From the NCBI GenBank assembly GCA_005804885.1, contig SYOX01000163.1, forward strand, positions 1 through 37,390: a stretch of 37,390 nt of DNA, given 5' to 3'. This DNA is from Pseudomonadota bacterium. GTDB lineage: Bacteria > Myxococcota_A > Bradymonadia > Bradymonadales > GCA-2716585. The first letter of the stretch is position 1. Each line of letters opens with the position of its first letter. This document shows positions 7,114 to 14,814 of the stretch, one piece after another. The notes under the pieces were generated by a model. The model had not been told where the DNA came from and did not search any database. It saw nothing but the letters and a program-made list of their open reading frames with translations. The position numbers and the translations under genes were made by a program.

Positions 7114-8466
7114 TCAGGCCATCAAGCAGGGCAGCCCGTCGACTCTGAGCGCGTCGGTGTTGAGCCCCGCCGAGGCCATCGCCGAGGCCAGCACCAGCGT
7201 CGGCGACAGCGTCACGCCGCCGGACTCGACCGGCTCGCCCGTCGACGGATCGACGGCCCGCGGGTTCATCGCCACGTCGCTCGTGGCGCCGACCACCTTG
7301 TTGTGCGGCACCCCCGCGCCGATCATCAGCGCCGACGAGGACAGCGAGTGGTCGCGGCCGTCGCGGCTGTTGAGCGTCGGCGTGCGGCCAAACTCGCTGA
7401 AGCAGACGATCGTCGTGTGATCGAGCAGCACCCCGCCCTCCGGGTGCGGCTCGGCGGCCAGATCGTCGACCAGCGTGGCCAGCGCCGAGAAGCCGATCGC
7501 CTGGTTGGGCGCCTGATCGGTCTCCCAGGTGTTGTCGTGCGTGTCCAGGCCGCTGGCCAGCTCGATCGTCACCGACTGCGCGATCCCGTACTTGAGCGCC
7601 TGGAAGGCCATCGCCGCCTGCGACTCCGCGCCGGCCAGGTTCGTGATCCCGTAGCGCGCGCTCAAGGCCACCATCTCGGGGTCGTTGGCGTTGGTGAACT
7701 GAAAGCGCCTGTTGAAGCCCCCCACGACCAGCTCCCGGGCCTTGAACTGGGTCTCCTCGATCAAGGTCAAGAAGCCCCGGGCATTGCTGGCGGCCGGATC
7801 GCAGCCCTGGCGCCGCTGGCGGTACTCGTCCAGCCGCGCCCGCACCGCGCCCGCCGGCGCCTGCGGCCCGTCGGCCAGCGCCGTGATCAGGTCCGTGACG
7901 CTGTTGACGCTCATCCCCGAGGCGAAGGCCGGATCGCCCTCGTTGTAGCTCTCCACCCGCGCCACCAGATGCGGGATCGGGCTCAGGTCGCCCTGCTGGG
8001 CGACGATCCGGGTGCCCATCGACGAGCCCGCCGCAGACAGCCCGCGCGGCGCCAGCCCCGTGATGAAGTAGCGCCGCCCCACCTCGTGGGTCAGCGTGTC
8101 CATCGAGACGCCCCGCACCACGCACGACTTGTCAAAGTGCCGCGCGAAGGACTCCGCCGCCGGCCCGAAGCCGATGTTCGACCCCCGCGGCTGGATGATC
8201 GTCTGCGAAAAACCCACCGGCAGCCGATCCCAGGCCAGCTGGATCCGCGTCTGACCCACCCGATCCTCGGTGAAGACCCCCGGATCGCGCGGGTCCAACC
8301 CCAGCAGCGTGTCCCAACCCCCGCTGAAGTAACAAAAAATGAAGTTCCGCCCCACCTCGCCTGCCGCCTGACCGCGCGCCAGCCGGGGCAACCCCCCGCT
8401 GGAGAGCAGGCAGGCCGCCGTGCCCATGCCGAGAGACTTGAGGAAGACGCGCCTGTTGAAGTCCAT
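7114..8466 (-). CDS. DUF1501 protein with Tat signal
   Basis: 450 residues. The N-terminus MDFNRRVFLKSLGMG is a twin-arginine (RRxFLK) signal followed by a hydrophobic stretch and an Ala-rich cleavage region, so the folded protein is probably exported. The body has DUF1501 marks: FCYFSGGWDTLLGLDPRD near the N-terminus, ELASGLDTHDNTW in the middle, and the C-terminal FSEFGRTPTLNSRDGRDHS. DUF1501 belongs to the alkaline-phosphatase/sulfatase-like superfamily by fold; its reaction is unknown. In Planctomycetes and Myxococcota it usually sits beside DUF1549/DUF1588-type cytochrome proteins, as here. The ATG at 8466 (AGAGGG upstream) is chosen over a longer frame to 8574 because it places the Tat motif at the N-terminus. 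Confidence 0.88.
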   Translation of the reverse strand: MDFNRRVFLKSLGMGTAACLLSSGGLPRLARGQAAGEVGRNFIFCYFSGGWDTLLGLDPRDPGVFTEDRVGQTRIQLAWDRLPVGFSQTIIQPRGSNIGFGPAAESFARHFDKSCVVRGVSMDTLTHEVGRRYFITGLAPRGLSAAGSSMGTRIVAQQGDLSPIPHLVARVESYNEGDPAFASGMSVNSVTDLITALADGPQAPAGAVRARLDEYRQRRQGCDPAASNARGFLTLIEETQFKARELVVGGFNRRFQFTNANDPEMVALSARYGITNLAGAESQAAMAFQALKYGIAQSVTIELASGLDTHDNTWETDQAPNQAIGFSALATLVDDLAAEPHPEGGVLLDHTTIVCFSEFGRTPTLNSRDGRDHSLSSSALMIGAGVPHNKVVGATSDVAMNPRAVDPSTGEPVESGGVTLSPTLVLASAMASAGLNTDALRVDGLPCLMA

Positions 8467-8491
8467 GATGCAACCCTCTTTGCTGAACCCG

Positions 8492-9190
8492 TCAGTAGGC
8501 CATGAACTCAGGGGCCGTGAGCATGGCCACGCACACCCCCACCCAGGCCTGATTGGCGTCGTTGGTGTCCTCAAGAATGTCGTCGTGCAGCACCCGCAGC
8601 TCCTCGATGCCCTCCGTCGAGCCCTCCGGAACGTGAACCCCGTGCAGCTTCAGCCGCAAGAAGCGCAGCGTGGCGTCCGGGTCCCCAGGCTCCCGCGCGA
8701 CGAGCCGCGCCGAGGCCTGCGCCGTCTGATCGTCCCGCGCGACCGCCCGGCTGCAGACCTGCCCGGCCATGTCGTCCATGAACTTGGCAAAGAGCGGGTT
8801 CGGCTCGCCGTTGCTCTCGGTCACCTGGATGTAATCGGCCTCCCCGAGCGTGCGCGACAGGCCGTCAAAGACGTTGACCTGACGCCCCTGGACCTCCGCC
8901 GTCCACGTGATCCCGCCAAAGAGCAACGGGATCGACCGCCGCAGCTGATCGACGCTCAAGCGCCTCGGCTGCCTCCCCTGCTCGGTCGCCTCCGGCGCCA
9001 GCGTCGCGCCGCCCAGATCCTCCGTCGGCGCCGGGGCAAAATCGTCCGCGAAGGTGTCCTCCACCTCGCCCGGCTCAGGATCGACCGCCGCGCCCTCGCG
9101 ATCGGCGCCGCCGCCGCAGCCGACCAGCAACCCCACCAGGATCAACGCCGCCACGGCGCGCGACGCACCAAGACTCCAAACCCTTATCAT
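8492..9190 (-). CDS. Small lipoprotein of the DUF1501/cytochrome operon
   Basis: 232 residues. Signal with lipobox LVGC (Cys25), then an acidic Pro/Ala linker to ~70. A folded part follows, beginning RRLSVDQLRRSIPLLFGG, which resembles the RRLT..QL..S/T.. helix of DUF1587/DUF1592-type planctomycete cytochrome-associated proteins. It ends in VGVCVAMLTAPEFMAY, a C-terminal pattern also common in that group. No CxxCH is present. The start ATG overlaps the stop of the upstream CxxCH-protein gene (ATGA) and has a strong GGGAGGT site, so translation is coupled. The DUF1501 gene follows 25 bases later. The function is unknown; the context suggests a periplasmic partner of the two heme-motif proteins. 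Confidence 0.75.
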   Translation of the reverse strand: MIRVWSLGASRAVAALILVGLLVGCGGGADREGAAVDPEPGEVEDTFADDFAPAPTEDLGGATLAPEATEQGRQPRRLSVDQLRRSIPLLFGGITWTAEVQGRQVNVFDGLSRTLGEADYIQVTESNGEPNPLFAKFMDDMAGQVCSRAVARDDQTAQASARLVAREPGDPDATLRFLRLKLHGVHVPEGSTEGIEELRVLHDDILEDTNDANQAWVGVCVAMLTAPEFMAY

Positions 9191-10959
9191 CGCGAGACCT
9201 CCCGGCCAAAGCGCTCACCCTCGATGTACTCAGGGCGCGTGACGAGGCTCAACACCAGCTCTCGAAGGTCGTAATCGTTGGCGATGAAGTCCTCGGCCAG
9301 CGCCTCGACCACCGGCTCATCCTCGACCAGCGGCTCCCGACCCATCAGGCTGCGCCACATCTTTCGGGTCGTGCAGCGGGCGAAGTCCCCCGACTCGACC
9401 GCCTCCTGAGCCAGCGCCGCCGGCCCCAACTCGATGTTCTCCTCCCTCACCGCGTCGGCGAAGACATAAGGCAGCATCATGCCCACATAGGGCGCCTCGT
9501 CGGGGTGGCCCGCCTCGGTCAAATAGAAGAAGCGACACAAGGGGTTGCGCGCCGACTGGGGCGTCGAGCAGGCCCGGTTGAACTTCGGAAAGACGTCCTC
9601 GTTGAGCGACGCGAGCCCCGCCTCGGCGAAGCGCCCCCAATAGGCCGCCGCAGGCTCCACCGACACGTGGCAGAACTTGCACCCGCAGCGCTCGGTCAAG
9701 TTCGGCTCCTCCGAGCAGGGATCGTCCGAGGCCGGCAGGCCCCCCGGCGGCGCCTCGAAGTACTGGCACAGGAAGGCGTTGTAGAAGCGGTTGGCCCTGC
9801 TGCGGTTCGTCTGGAACTTGACCAGGTAGCCCGGCATCGTCAACACCCCCGCGTGGCGCTCGCCCCGCTCGATCTTGACCCAGCGATCCCCCTCATCGAA
9901 GCCGATCTCCGGCACCTCGTAGCCCTGCGTCGGCAACCCCAGGAAGTTGCCCCCCCCCGTCCGAGTCTGGAAGCGCAGGTAATGCGACAGCGGGCCGTTG
10001 ATCTCCATCTCCGTGCCCAGCAAGAAGTCCGTGTAGGGCCGACCCTCCCGCACGACCTCGTCGCCGTAGCGCAAGAGCTGCTCCGAGAAGGACCGCACGA
10101 TCTCCAGCCGCGTGTCCAACTGCCCCACCCTCACCTGACAGAAGGACAGGTTCGGCCCGCACCCGCAGCGCGCGTCCTGAGCCCCCGTGCTGCTGCACTC
10201 CAGCTGCGGCTGGTTCGGGTTGGCCAGGTTGGGCACCCGCAGCGCCTCCTGCGCGTCAAAGGCGCACACCCTGACCGTGGTCGTCGGCGCCCAGTAGGGC
10301 GACACCTCCACCCACCCCTCCTGCACCACCCGCCCCTCCGTCGGGTGCGGTGTCGTCAAGATCTCGCCCTCCCGGCCGAAGGCCGCCGGCTCGTCCTTGC
10401 ACGGGAAGCGCCCGCCCCGATACCGATCCGAGCGCTGCGGCGCCCAGAAGGCCGGCGACGCCAGCGCCCCACGGTCCCCCGGCCCGACCAGGTTCCAGAT
10501 CACCGCCGTCAAGCGCTGGTTGTCCAGATTCGTCCACAACAGATCCCGGTGGTAGGCCCTCATCTGATGCTCGAAGTCCTCGCCCTCCAGCATCGACTCG
10601 ATCACCGCCAGATCAACCTCGCCCGCGGCCACGACCGCCTCAAGCTCCTCCACCGTCGGCAGCGCGCCGCGCAGATCCAGGCTCGCCCGGCGCAGATACT
10701 GGAGCGACGACTGAAGCTCCGAGCCCTCGCAGACCTGCGCCGAGGCCGGCGCCGCCCACCCCGCCAGTGCCACCCACGCCAACGCCAGCGGCGGCCACGC
10801 CAAGATCCGCCACATCGACCCCGGCGATCCCGACGATGCCGACCGCAGCGATCCTGACGACGCCGACCGCAGCGATCCTGGCGACGCCGACCGCGGCGAT
10901 CCTGGCGACGCCGACCCCGGCGACCCGCTCGCCTCTCTCGATCCCTTGCCCATGCTCAT
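9187..10959 (-). CDS. Exported DUF1549/DUF1588-like protein with one c-type heme motif
   Basis: 590 residues from the ATG at 10959, which has a near-perfect GGAGGAG site 6 bases upstream. Residues ~8-48 are an in-frame Ser/Gly/Pro/Ala/Arg octapeptide repeat, followed by a signal-like segment MWRILAWPPLALAWVALAGWAAPASA. A start at that Met (10815) would give an ordinary signal peptide but has a poor ribosome site. After the signal, YLRRASLDLRGALPTVEELEAV matches the start of DUF1549 (PSD1) domains. CKFCHVSVEP (Cys427-His431) is a CxxCH heme c site of the DUF1588 type. The C-terminus LRELVLSLVTRPEYIEG resembles the end of this family. Probably a periplasmic or surface redox protein with unknown substrate. 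It lies between the cytochrome-motif lipoprotein and the coupled small lipoprotein. Confidence 0.72.
   Translation of the reverse strand: MSMGKGSREASGSPGSASPGSPRSASPGSLRSASSGSLRSASSGSPGSMWRILAWPPLALAWVALAGWAAPASAQVCEGSELQSSLQYLRRASLDLRGALPTVEELEAVVAAGEVDLAVIESMLEGEDFEHQMRAYHRDLLWTNLDNQRLTAVIWNLVGPGDRGALASPAFWAPQRSDRYRGGRFPCKDEPAAFGREGEILTTPHPTEGRVVQEGWVEVSPYWAPTTTVRVCAFDAQEALRVPNLANPNQPQLECSSTGAQDARCGCGPNLSFCQVRVGQLDTRLEIVRSFSEQLLRYGDEVVREGRPYTDFLLGTEMEINGPLSHYLRFQTRTGGGNFLGLPTQGYEVPEIGFDEGDRWVKIERGERHAGVLTMPGYLVKFQTNRSRANRFYNAFLCQYFEAPPGGLPASDDPCSEEPNLTERCGCKFCHVSVEPAAAYWGRFAEAGLASLNEDVFPKFNRACSTPQSARNPLCRFFYLTEAGHPDEAPYVGMMLPYVFADAVREENIELGPAALAQEAVESGDFARCTTRKMWRSLMGREPLVEDEPVVEALAEDFIANDYDLRELVLSLVTRPEYIEGERFGREVSR
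10817..10930. repeat. 24-bp tandem repeat, four full units plus a partial one
   Basis: Units on the plus strand begin at 10817, 10841, 10865, 10889 and 10913 (partial). They share the core GACCGCAGCGATCCTG followed by an ACGCC ending, with one to a few differences each. On the minus strand each unit encodes eight residues of the type ASPGSLRS, in frame, at the N-terminus of the DUF1549-like protein. The copy number could vary by slippage without breaking the frame. If translation really starts at 10815, the repeat is leader DNA instead. Confidence 0.85.
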
Positions 10960-11029
10960 CCGCTCTCCTCCCCCGCTGCCCGCGTCGATCTCACCGACAC
11001 CCCTCGTCAAACCCCGCCGCGCCAACCCC

Positions 11030-12274
11030 TCAAGGCGCAAAGCCGCCCTCGATCCACCGACGCACCAGCTCGGCGCCGCCGCCCACCAGGGGCCGACCGT
11101 CCGCCGGCATCCGCCCCGACTCCAGCTCGTCGACGATCTGCTCGGCCTCCGCGACCCACTGCTCGTAGCTCACCATCACATGCGCCACGCCGCCATCACC
11201 GTGGCACCGCGCGCAGTTGTCTTCCCCGAAGCCCGCCACCCGATCCTCGAAGCCCACCACCTCGGCTTGACCGCCCGCGCTCCACAACGTGACGCCGTCG
11301 CTCAACCACAGCGCGCCGTCGCCCGTCACCTGCGCCCGATCCACACCGCCGAGCCCCTCGGGGCGCTCACCGACAGCGACCGCGCCGCCCTCCAGGCGCG
11401 CGATGGCCTCGGCGCTCACGACCCACACCGCCCCGCTGGACGGATCGACGGCCATCGCCTCGATCCCCGCCGCGCCCGTGTCGCCCGCGTCCTCGCTCAG
11501 CGCCACCGCTCTCCACGCCGCCGCCTCGGGCGACACCGACACCCGCTCCACCAGCGCCCCCTCGTCCAGGCCCAGGATGCGCCCGCCGGCGCCGGGCAGC
11601 GCCACCTGCACCGGCTCGCCGTCGAGCCCGTGCAGCGACCACCCCTGCCCCTCCTGCCTCAACACGCTCAACGCGCCCTCGACGCCGACCAGGAGCACGT
11701 CCGTCGACCCCTCAAAGGCGTGGATCGCGCTCGCGCCCCCGAGCCCCTCGAAGGCCAGCAGCGAGGCCCCGTCAAACACCAGGAGCCCATCCTCCGTCCC
11801 GATCCAGACCTCGGCGCCCCGCGTCGCCAACGCCGTCACCGACGCCCCGGCGAGCGCCTCGTCCAAGGTCGTGTCCTTGAGCGCGCCGTCCCATATCTTC
11901 AGCCCGCCCTGCCCGCCGACCAGGAACCCGACGCCCTCGATCGCCACCAGCCCCGACACCGGCGCCTCGTCCACCCTCTCCAGGCCGCCTGCCCCCTGCA
12001 CGAAGAGCCCGCCCTCGCCGCCCGCCGCGACCCCGAGCGCCACGTCGCTGGCGACCAGCAGACCGCCCGACACCAGCCCCTCGGGCAGCTCCTGCGCGGA
12101 CAGCTCCAGCGACAGCTCCTCGACCGACGCAGGGCGCACGATCGGCGCTTCCGAGGGCGGCGCCTCGACGCCGTCCTTATCCCCGGCCTCGCCGCCGCAC
12201 GCCGCCAAGGACGACGCCAACGCCAGAGACGCCCACGACGCCAGCGCGATCTGTCGAAACCGGATCGATCTCAT
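11030..12274 (-). CDS. Lipoprotein with beta-propeller-like repeats and a C-terminal c-type heme motif
   Basis: 414 residues. A lipoprotein signal ends in the lipobox LAAC GGE. Residues ~60-330 consist of short repeats with patterns such as GVGFLVGGQGGLKIWDG, GAEVWIGTEDGLLVFDG and VLLVGVEGALSVL, the style of two-component-sensor (Y_Y_Y/ligand-type) beta propellers. Near the C-terminus CARCHGDGG (Cys354-His358) is a CxxCH heme-binding site, followed by MPADGRPLVGGGAELVRRWIEGGF, typical of the PSC/cytochrome-c-like domains next to DUF1549 proteins. The ATG at 12274 has GGAGG upstream and begins MRSIRF; a start 18 bases earlier is less likely. First gene of the minus-strand operon leading to the DUF1501 and permease genes. 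Confidence 0.78.
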   Translation of the reverse strand: MRSIRFRQIALASWASLALASSLAACGGEAGDKDGVEAPPSEAPIVRPASVEELSLELSAQELPEGLVSGGLLVASDVALGVAAGGEGGLFVQGAGGLERVDEAPVSGLVAIEGVGFLVGGQGGLKIWDGALKDTTLDEALAGASVTALATRGAEVWIGTEDGLLVFDGASLLAFEGLGGASAIHAFEGSTDVLLVGVEGALSVLRQEGQGWSLHGLDGEPVQVALPGAGGRILGLDEGALVERVSVSPEAAAWRAVALSEDAGDTGAAGIEAMAVDPSSGAVWVVSAEAIARLEGGAVAVGERPEGLGGVDRAQVTGDGALWLSDGVTLWSAGGQAEVVGFEDRVAGFGEDNCARCHGDGGVAHVMVSYEQWVAEAEQIVDELESGRMPADGRPLVGGGAELVRRWIEGGFAP

Positions 12275-12564
12275 CCCGCACCTCCGAGGCATCTCGACCG
12301 CCCCACGAAACGACGTAAGCTTGAAAAATCAAATGATATCAACGAACTGCCGAACACACGACCGACACGCGATGTTCAGGGAGACACGCGACCTGGCGCG
12401 TTCGTTAAAAAAATCGTCCCCAGGCCCGCGACTCTGCACTGCGGCTCTTCATACGACAAGTATGTCGGGTCTGGCGCCTGTCGGGGAGGTGTCTTGTCGT
12501 TCACCCCCAACCTTGGGGGTTCACGGGTGTGGAGCAGGCCGTGAACAGGGATGCAGATCCCGCT
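12275..12564. other. Intergenic stretch upstream of the cytochrome operon: AT-rich island and small palindromes
   Basis: No gene seen. Bases 12316-12346 are strikingly AT-rich for this window and include the palindrome TGATATCA. On the minus strand this gives a TTGATA followed 18 bases later by TTACGT, a weak promoter candidate for the operon starting at 12274. Further out lie CATAC/GTATG (12450-12464) and a tight palindrome ACCCCCAA-CC-TTGGGGGT (12503-12520). GTGTGGAGCAGGC near 12527-12539 recurs inverted at about 12811-12823, beyond the dispersed element. Confidence 0.4.
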
Positions 12565-12784
12565 CGCCCCGGGCTCGCGCCCGGGGCTACAATTTGTCCA
12601 GGAACGCCCCTTCGGGGCTGGCGACGGGGCGTCAATCTTCCAGGCGGCGTGTCCCTGGACACCCAGACCTTGAACCCATCGTGTCCGTCGTGATCTGTGA
12701 CAGGCCCCTGCGAAGGCATCCGCCCCGTCGCCAGCCCCGCAGGGGCGTCCCTTCCCTGTAGCGCCGGGCGCAAGCCTGGGGCGG
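12565..12784. repeat. Dispersed inverted-repeat element, copy A
   Basis: About 220 bp with imperfect inverted arms of ~65 bases (12565-12632 and ~12719-12784). Each arm has an outer block reading CGCCCCGGGCTCGCGCC then GGGGCTACA, and an inner small hairpin ACGCCCCTTCGGGGCTGGCG. The middle contains CATCGTGTC. A second copy with the same plan lies at 15924-16148. There is no reading frame or transposase inside. It resembles non-autonomous dispersed palindromes (MITE-like or REP-type) common in large GC-rich genomes. Confidence 0.85.
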
Positions 12785-12832
12785 CCCAGTGCGCTGGCCG
12801 CACGATCAGAGCCTGCTCCACACCCCTTGGGA

Positions 12833-13375
12833 CTACTGGCACAGATCGACGCTGAAGACGAAGGGGGCCGAGCCGGCGCAGGTGAAGGTCTGGCCGTTGA
12901 GCGAGCCGGCCAGCGCGCGCCCGTCCTCGCTCTCGACGATGAAGACGAAGGGCTCGGCCTGCTGGACGATCTGGCCCTGGGCGTCGGACACGGGGGCCTT
13001 GAAGGGATCGCAGGCGACGAAGGGGGCGCCGAGGGCGGCGGTGCCGGCAGGGACGGCGTCGGTGCTGACGTCGCCGACGAAGACGCGGGCCTGCCCCCAG
13101 CAGTCGTCGTTGACCACGACCTTCAGGACGCACTGCCCCTCGGCGCAGACCTCGCCGGGGCAGCCGCACCCGGCAGGATCGGGCTCAGCGGCCTCGCCAC
13201 AGCCCACGCAGGCCACGAGCGCCGCCAGGACAGGGGGCGTCCACACGAGAGGCGCCGACGCGGGCGACGGCGCGAGCAACAACAGGCGCGGCAGTCTCAA
13301 GTTCAAGCGATCCACCGTGGTGTTCAGGGGAGGGGCGCCAAGAGGCGGGGGGTCAGGGGCGGTCGATGCGGTCAA
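12833..13375 (-). CDS. Small Cys-containing lipoprotein, unknown function
   Basis: Up to 180 residues. A hydrophobic segment ending LAALVACVGC offers a lipobox (LVAC, or CVGC just after it). Then comes a Cys cluster (GCGCPGEVCAEGQC) and a compact beta-rich remainder ending FSVDLCQ. The start is uncertain: the ATG at 13375 lies inside the end of the TerB-like gene and gives a long pre-signal region, while GTG at 13315 or 13246 would give a shorter, more normal signal. No relative recognised. It is probably the second gene after the TerB-like gene, and an inverted-repeat element lies just downstream. Confidence 0.55.
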   Translation of the reverse strand: MTASTAPDPPPLGAPPLNTTVDRLNLRLPRLLLLAPSPASAPLVWTPPVLAALVACVGCGEAAEPDPAGCGCPGEVCAEGQCVLKVVVNDDCWGQARVFVGDVSTDAVPAGTAALGAPFVACDPFKAPVSDAQGQIVQQAEPFVFIVESEDGRALAGSLNGQTFTCAGSAPFVFSVDLCQ

Positions 13376-13670
13376 TGAGGGTGTCGATGAGGGCGCGCTC
13401 GACGGGGTCGATGTGGCCGTCGAGGGAGGAGGCCGCGCGCATCTCGATCAGGAGGGCCTGGAGGGCTTCGCGGTCGAGCAGGGCGAGTCGGTCTTCGATG
13501 GAGTCGTCGATGTTGACCTTGGTGAAGACGTCGGTGCGCTCCTCGTCGGTCATCTGAAGCTCGTTCATCACGGATTGCAGGAAGGAGCGCTCCACATCGG
13601 TCAGCACGCCATCGACGATGAGGATCTGGGCGATGATCTGGCAGAAGGCGATCTTGCTCTGGACGTCCAT
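13353..13670 (-). CDS. TerB-like / DjlA N-terminal-type helical protein
   Basis: 105 residues, all helical, from the ATG at 13670 (GGAG upstream). KIAFCQIIAQILIVDGVLTDVERSFLQSVMNEL, then a second matching half containing AASSLDGHIDPVERALIDTLIDRI, is the duplicated acidic D-G-x-x-x-x-x-E pattern of TerB-like domains (four-helix, often metal-binding). Such stand-alone proteins are usually cytosolic or membrane-peripheral with unknown roles. It is divergent from the ArsA-like ATPase pair and overlaps the frame of the small lipoprotein downstream. Confidence 0.72.
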   Translation of the reverse strand: MDVQSKIAFCQIIAQILIVDGVLTDVERSFLQSVMNELQMTDEERTDVFTKVNIDDSIEDRLALLDREALQALLIEMRAASSLDGHIDPVERALIDTLIDRIDRP

Positions 13671-13890
13671 GGGCGCGCTCCGGGGGATGGGGGATCGGGC
13701 TGGGGGAGCATGGTGCACAAAGGGCGCACTTTGCAAGGGTCGGCGCGCATCCTGGTGCTGGGTGATCAAGGCGAGGCCTTGGGGGTGGTCGGTGTTGAGG
13801 GGAGCGGGGAAAAAGTGTCCTTGCCCATTTCCCGGCGCTCGCTCCCATTGTATGCTGGCGCGCGACCTGGGCGGCCATCGAAGAGGGATC

Positions 13891-14814
13891 TTGATCGATC
13901 TATTGAACAAGCGGGCGGTGCTGATCACGGGCAAGGGGGGCGTGGGCCGGAGCACGATCTCGGCGGGGGTGGCGATCGCGGCCGCTCGGGCCGGTCGCCG
14001 GGTGCTCCTGGTGGAGATCGGCGAGCCCGAGAGCGGCTACTCGCCGCTGGCGCGCCTCTTCGGCCGCGATCGCCTGCCGGAGAAGATCGAGCCCATCGGC
14101 CGGGGTGTGCGCGGGGTGCTCCTGTGGACCCGCAATGGGCACGAGGCCTTCCTCAAGACCGTGATCCCGATGCCCGCGCTCGTCGGCGCGGCGGTGCGCT
14201 CCAAGGCCCTCGGCAGGCTGCTGGAGGCGGCGCCCTCGTTTCAGGAGATGGGCATCTTCTACCTGCTCCTGACGCTGCTCAAGGCGCGCCGCCCGGAGGG
14301 GGGGCTGGAGAACGAGCTGCTCGTCTTCGACATGCCGGCCACGGGCCACACGCTGGCGCTGACGGGGCTGCCCGACATCCTGCTCAAGCTGATGCCCACC
14401 GGCCCCATCGCCGAGGCCCTCAAGGAGGGGCAGTCCTACATCTACAACCCGGCCCTGACGGCGACCTGCGTCGTGACGCTGCCCGAGACGCTGCCGGTGA
14501 CCGAGTGCCTGGAGCTGATCGAGGGGCTGCGGGCCACCTCGATGCCCGTGGCCTGCGCCATCGTCAACAAGCTGGCGCCCCAGGAGTTCACCGAGGCCGA
14601 GCACGAGGCCGTCGCCCCCATCGTCCAGGCGCACAAGGTCTTCGGCGCCGACCGCTTCCTGCGCCTCTCCCAGACCCGCCGCTCCCTGGATCGGCTCCGA
14701 GGCGCGGTCGACGTGCCCATCCTGACCATCCCGGAGTTCCCCGAGATCGGCGACGACCTCCTGGACGCGGTCAGCGGCGCCTTCCTCCCCCTCTCTCCGA
14801 CAGGAGCGCCATGA
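13891..14814 (+). CDS. ArsA/Get3-like ATPase, first subunit (degenerate P-loop)
   Basis: 307 residues from a TTG start (GAGGG 3 bases upstream). An in-frame ATG at 13852 lacks a ribosome site but would add 13 residues. The N-terminus IDLLNKRAVLITGKGGVGRST holds a deviant Walker A: the signature Lys of the KGG motif is present, but the usual P-loop Lys is Arg. The switch-I region reads VEIGEPES, without the family's D-P. FDMPATGHTLAL is the A-loop/switch-II region. Homologues form dimeric ATPases for tail-anchored protein insertion or arsenite efflux. This subgroup, encoded as adjacent pairs, resembles the actinobacterial Rv3679/Rv3680 type, whose role is not settled. It overlaps the second subunit gene by ATGA, so the two are translationally coupled. 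Confidence 0.85.
   Translation: MIDLLNKRAVLITGKGGVGRSTISAGVAIAAARAGRRVLLVEIGEPESGYSPLARLFGRDRLPEKIEPIGRGVRGVLLWTRNGHEAFLKTVIPMPALVGAAVRSKALGRLLEAAPSFQEMGIFYLLLTLLKARRPEGGLENELLVFDMPATGHTLALTGLPDILLKLMPTGPIAEALKEGQSYIYNPALTATCVVTLPETLPVTECLELIEGLRATSMPVACAIVNKLAPQEFTEAEHEAVAPIVQAHKVFGADRFLRLSQTRRSLDRLRGAVDVPILTIPEFPEIGDDLLDAVSGAFLPLSPTGAP

Noticed and set aside
10817..10930. Asp-rich calcium-binding repeats read on the plus strand (DPGD, DADR-type units)
   Set aside because: That reading has no start, signal or surrounding gene on the plus strand. The minus-strand frame belongs to a gene with a good ribosome site and downstream domain.
13821..13856. TTGCCC ... TATGCT promoter for the ATPase pair
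   Set aside because: The spacer is 24 bases, outside the usable range.
12789..14810. Upstream extension of the second ArsA-like frame by 674 codons
   Set aside because: The extension runs through two minus-strand genes and the first ATPase gene. A strong AGGAG and ATG at 14811 overlapping the previous stop mark the true start.
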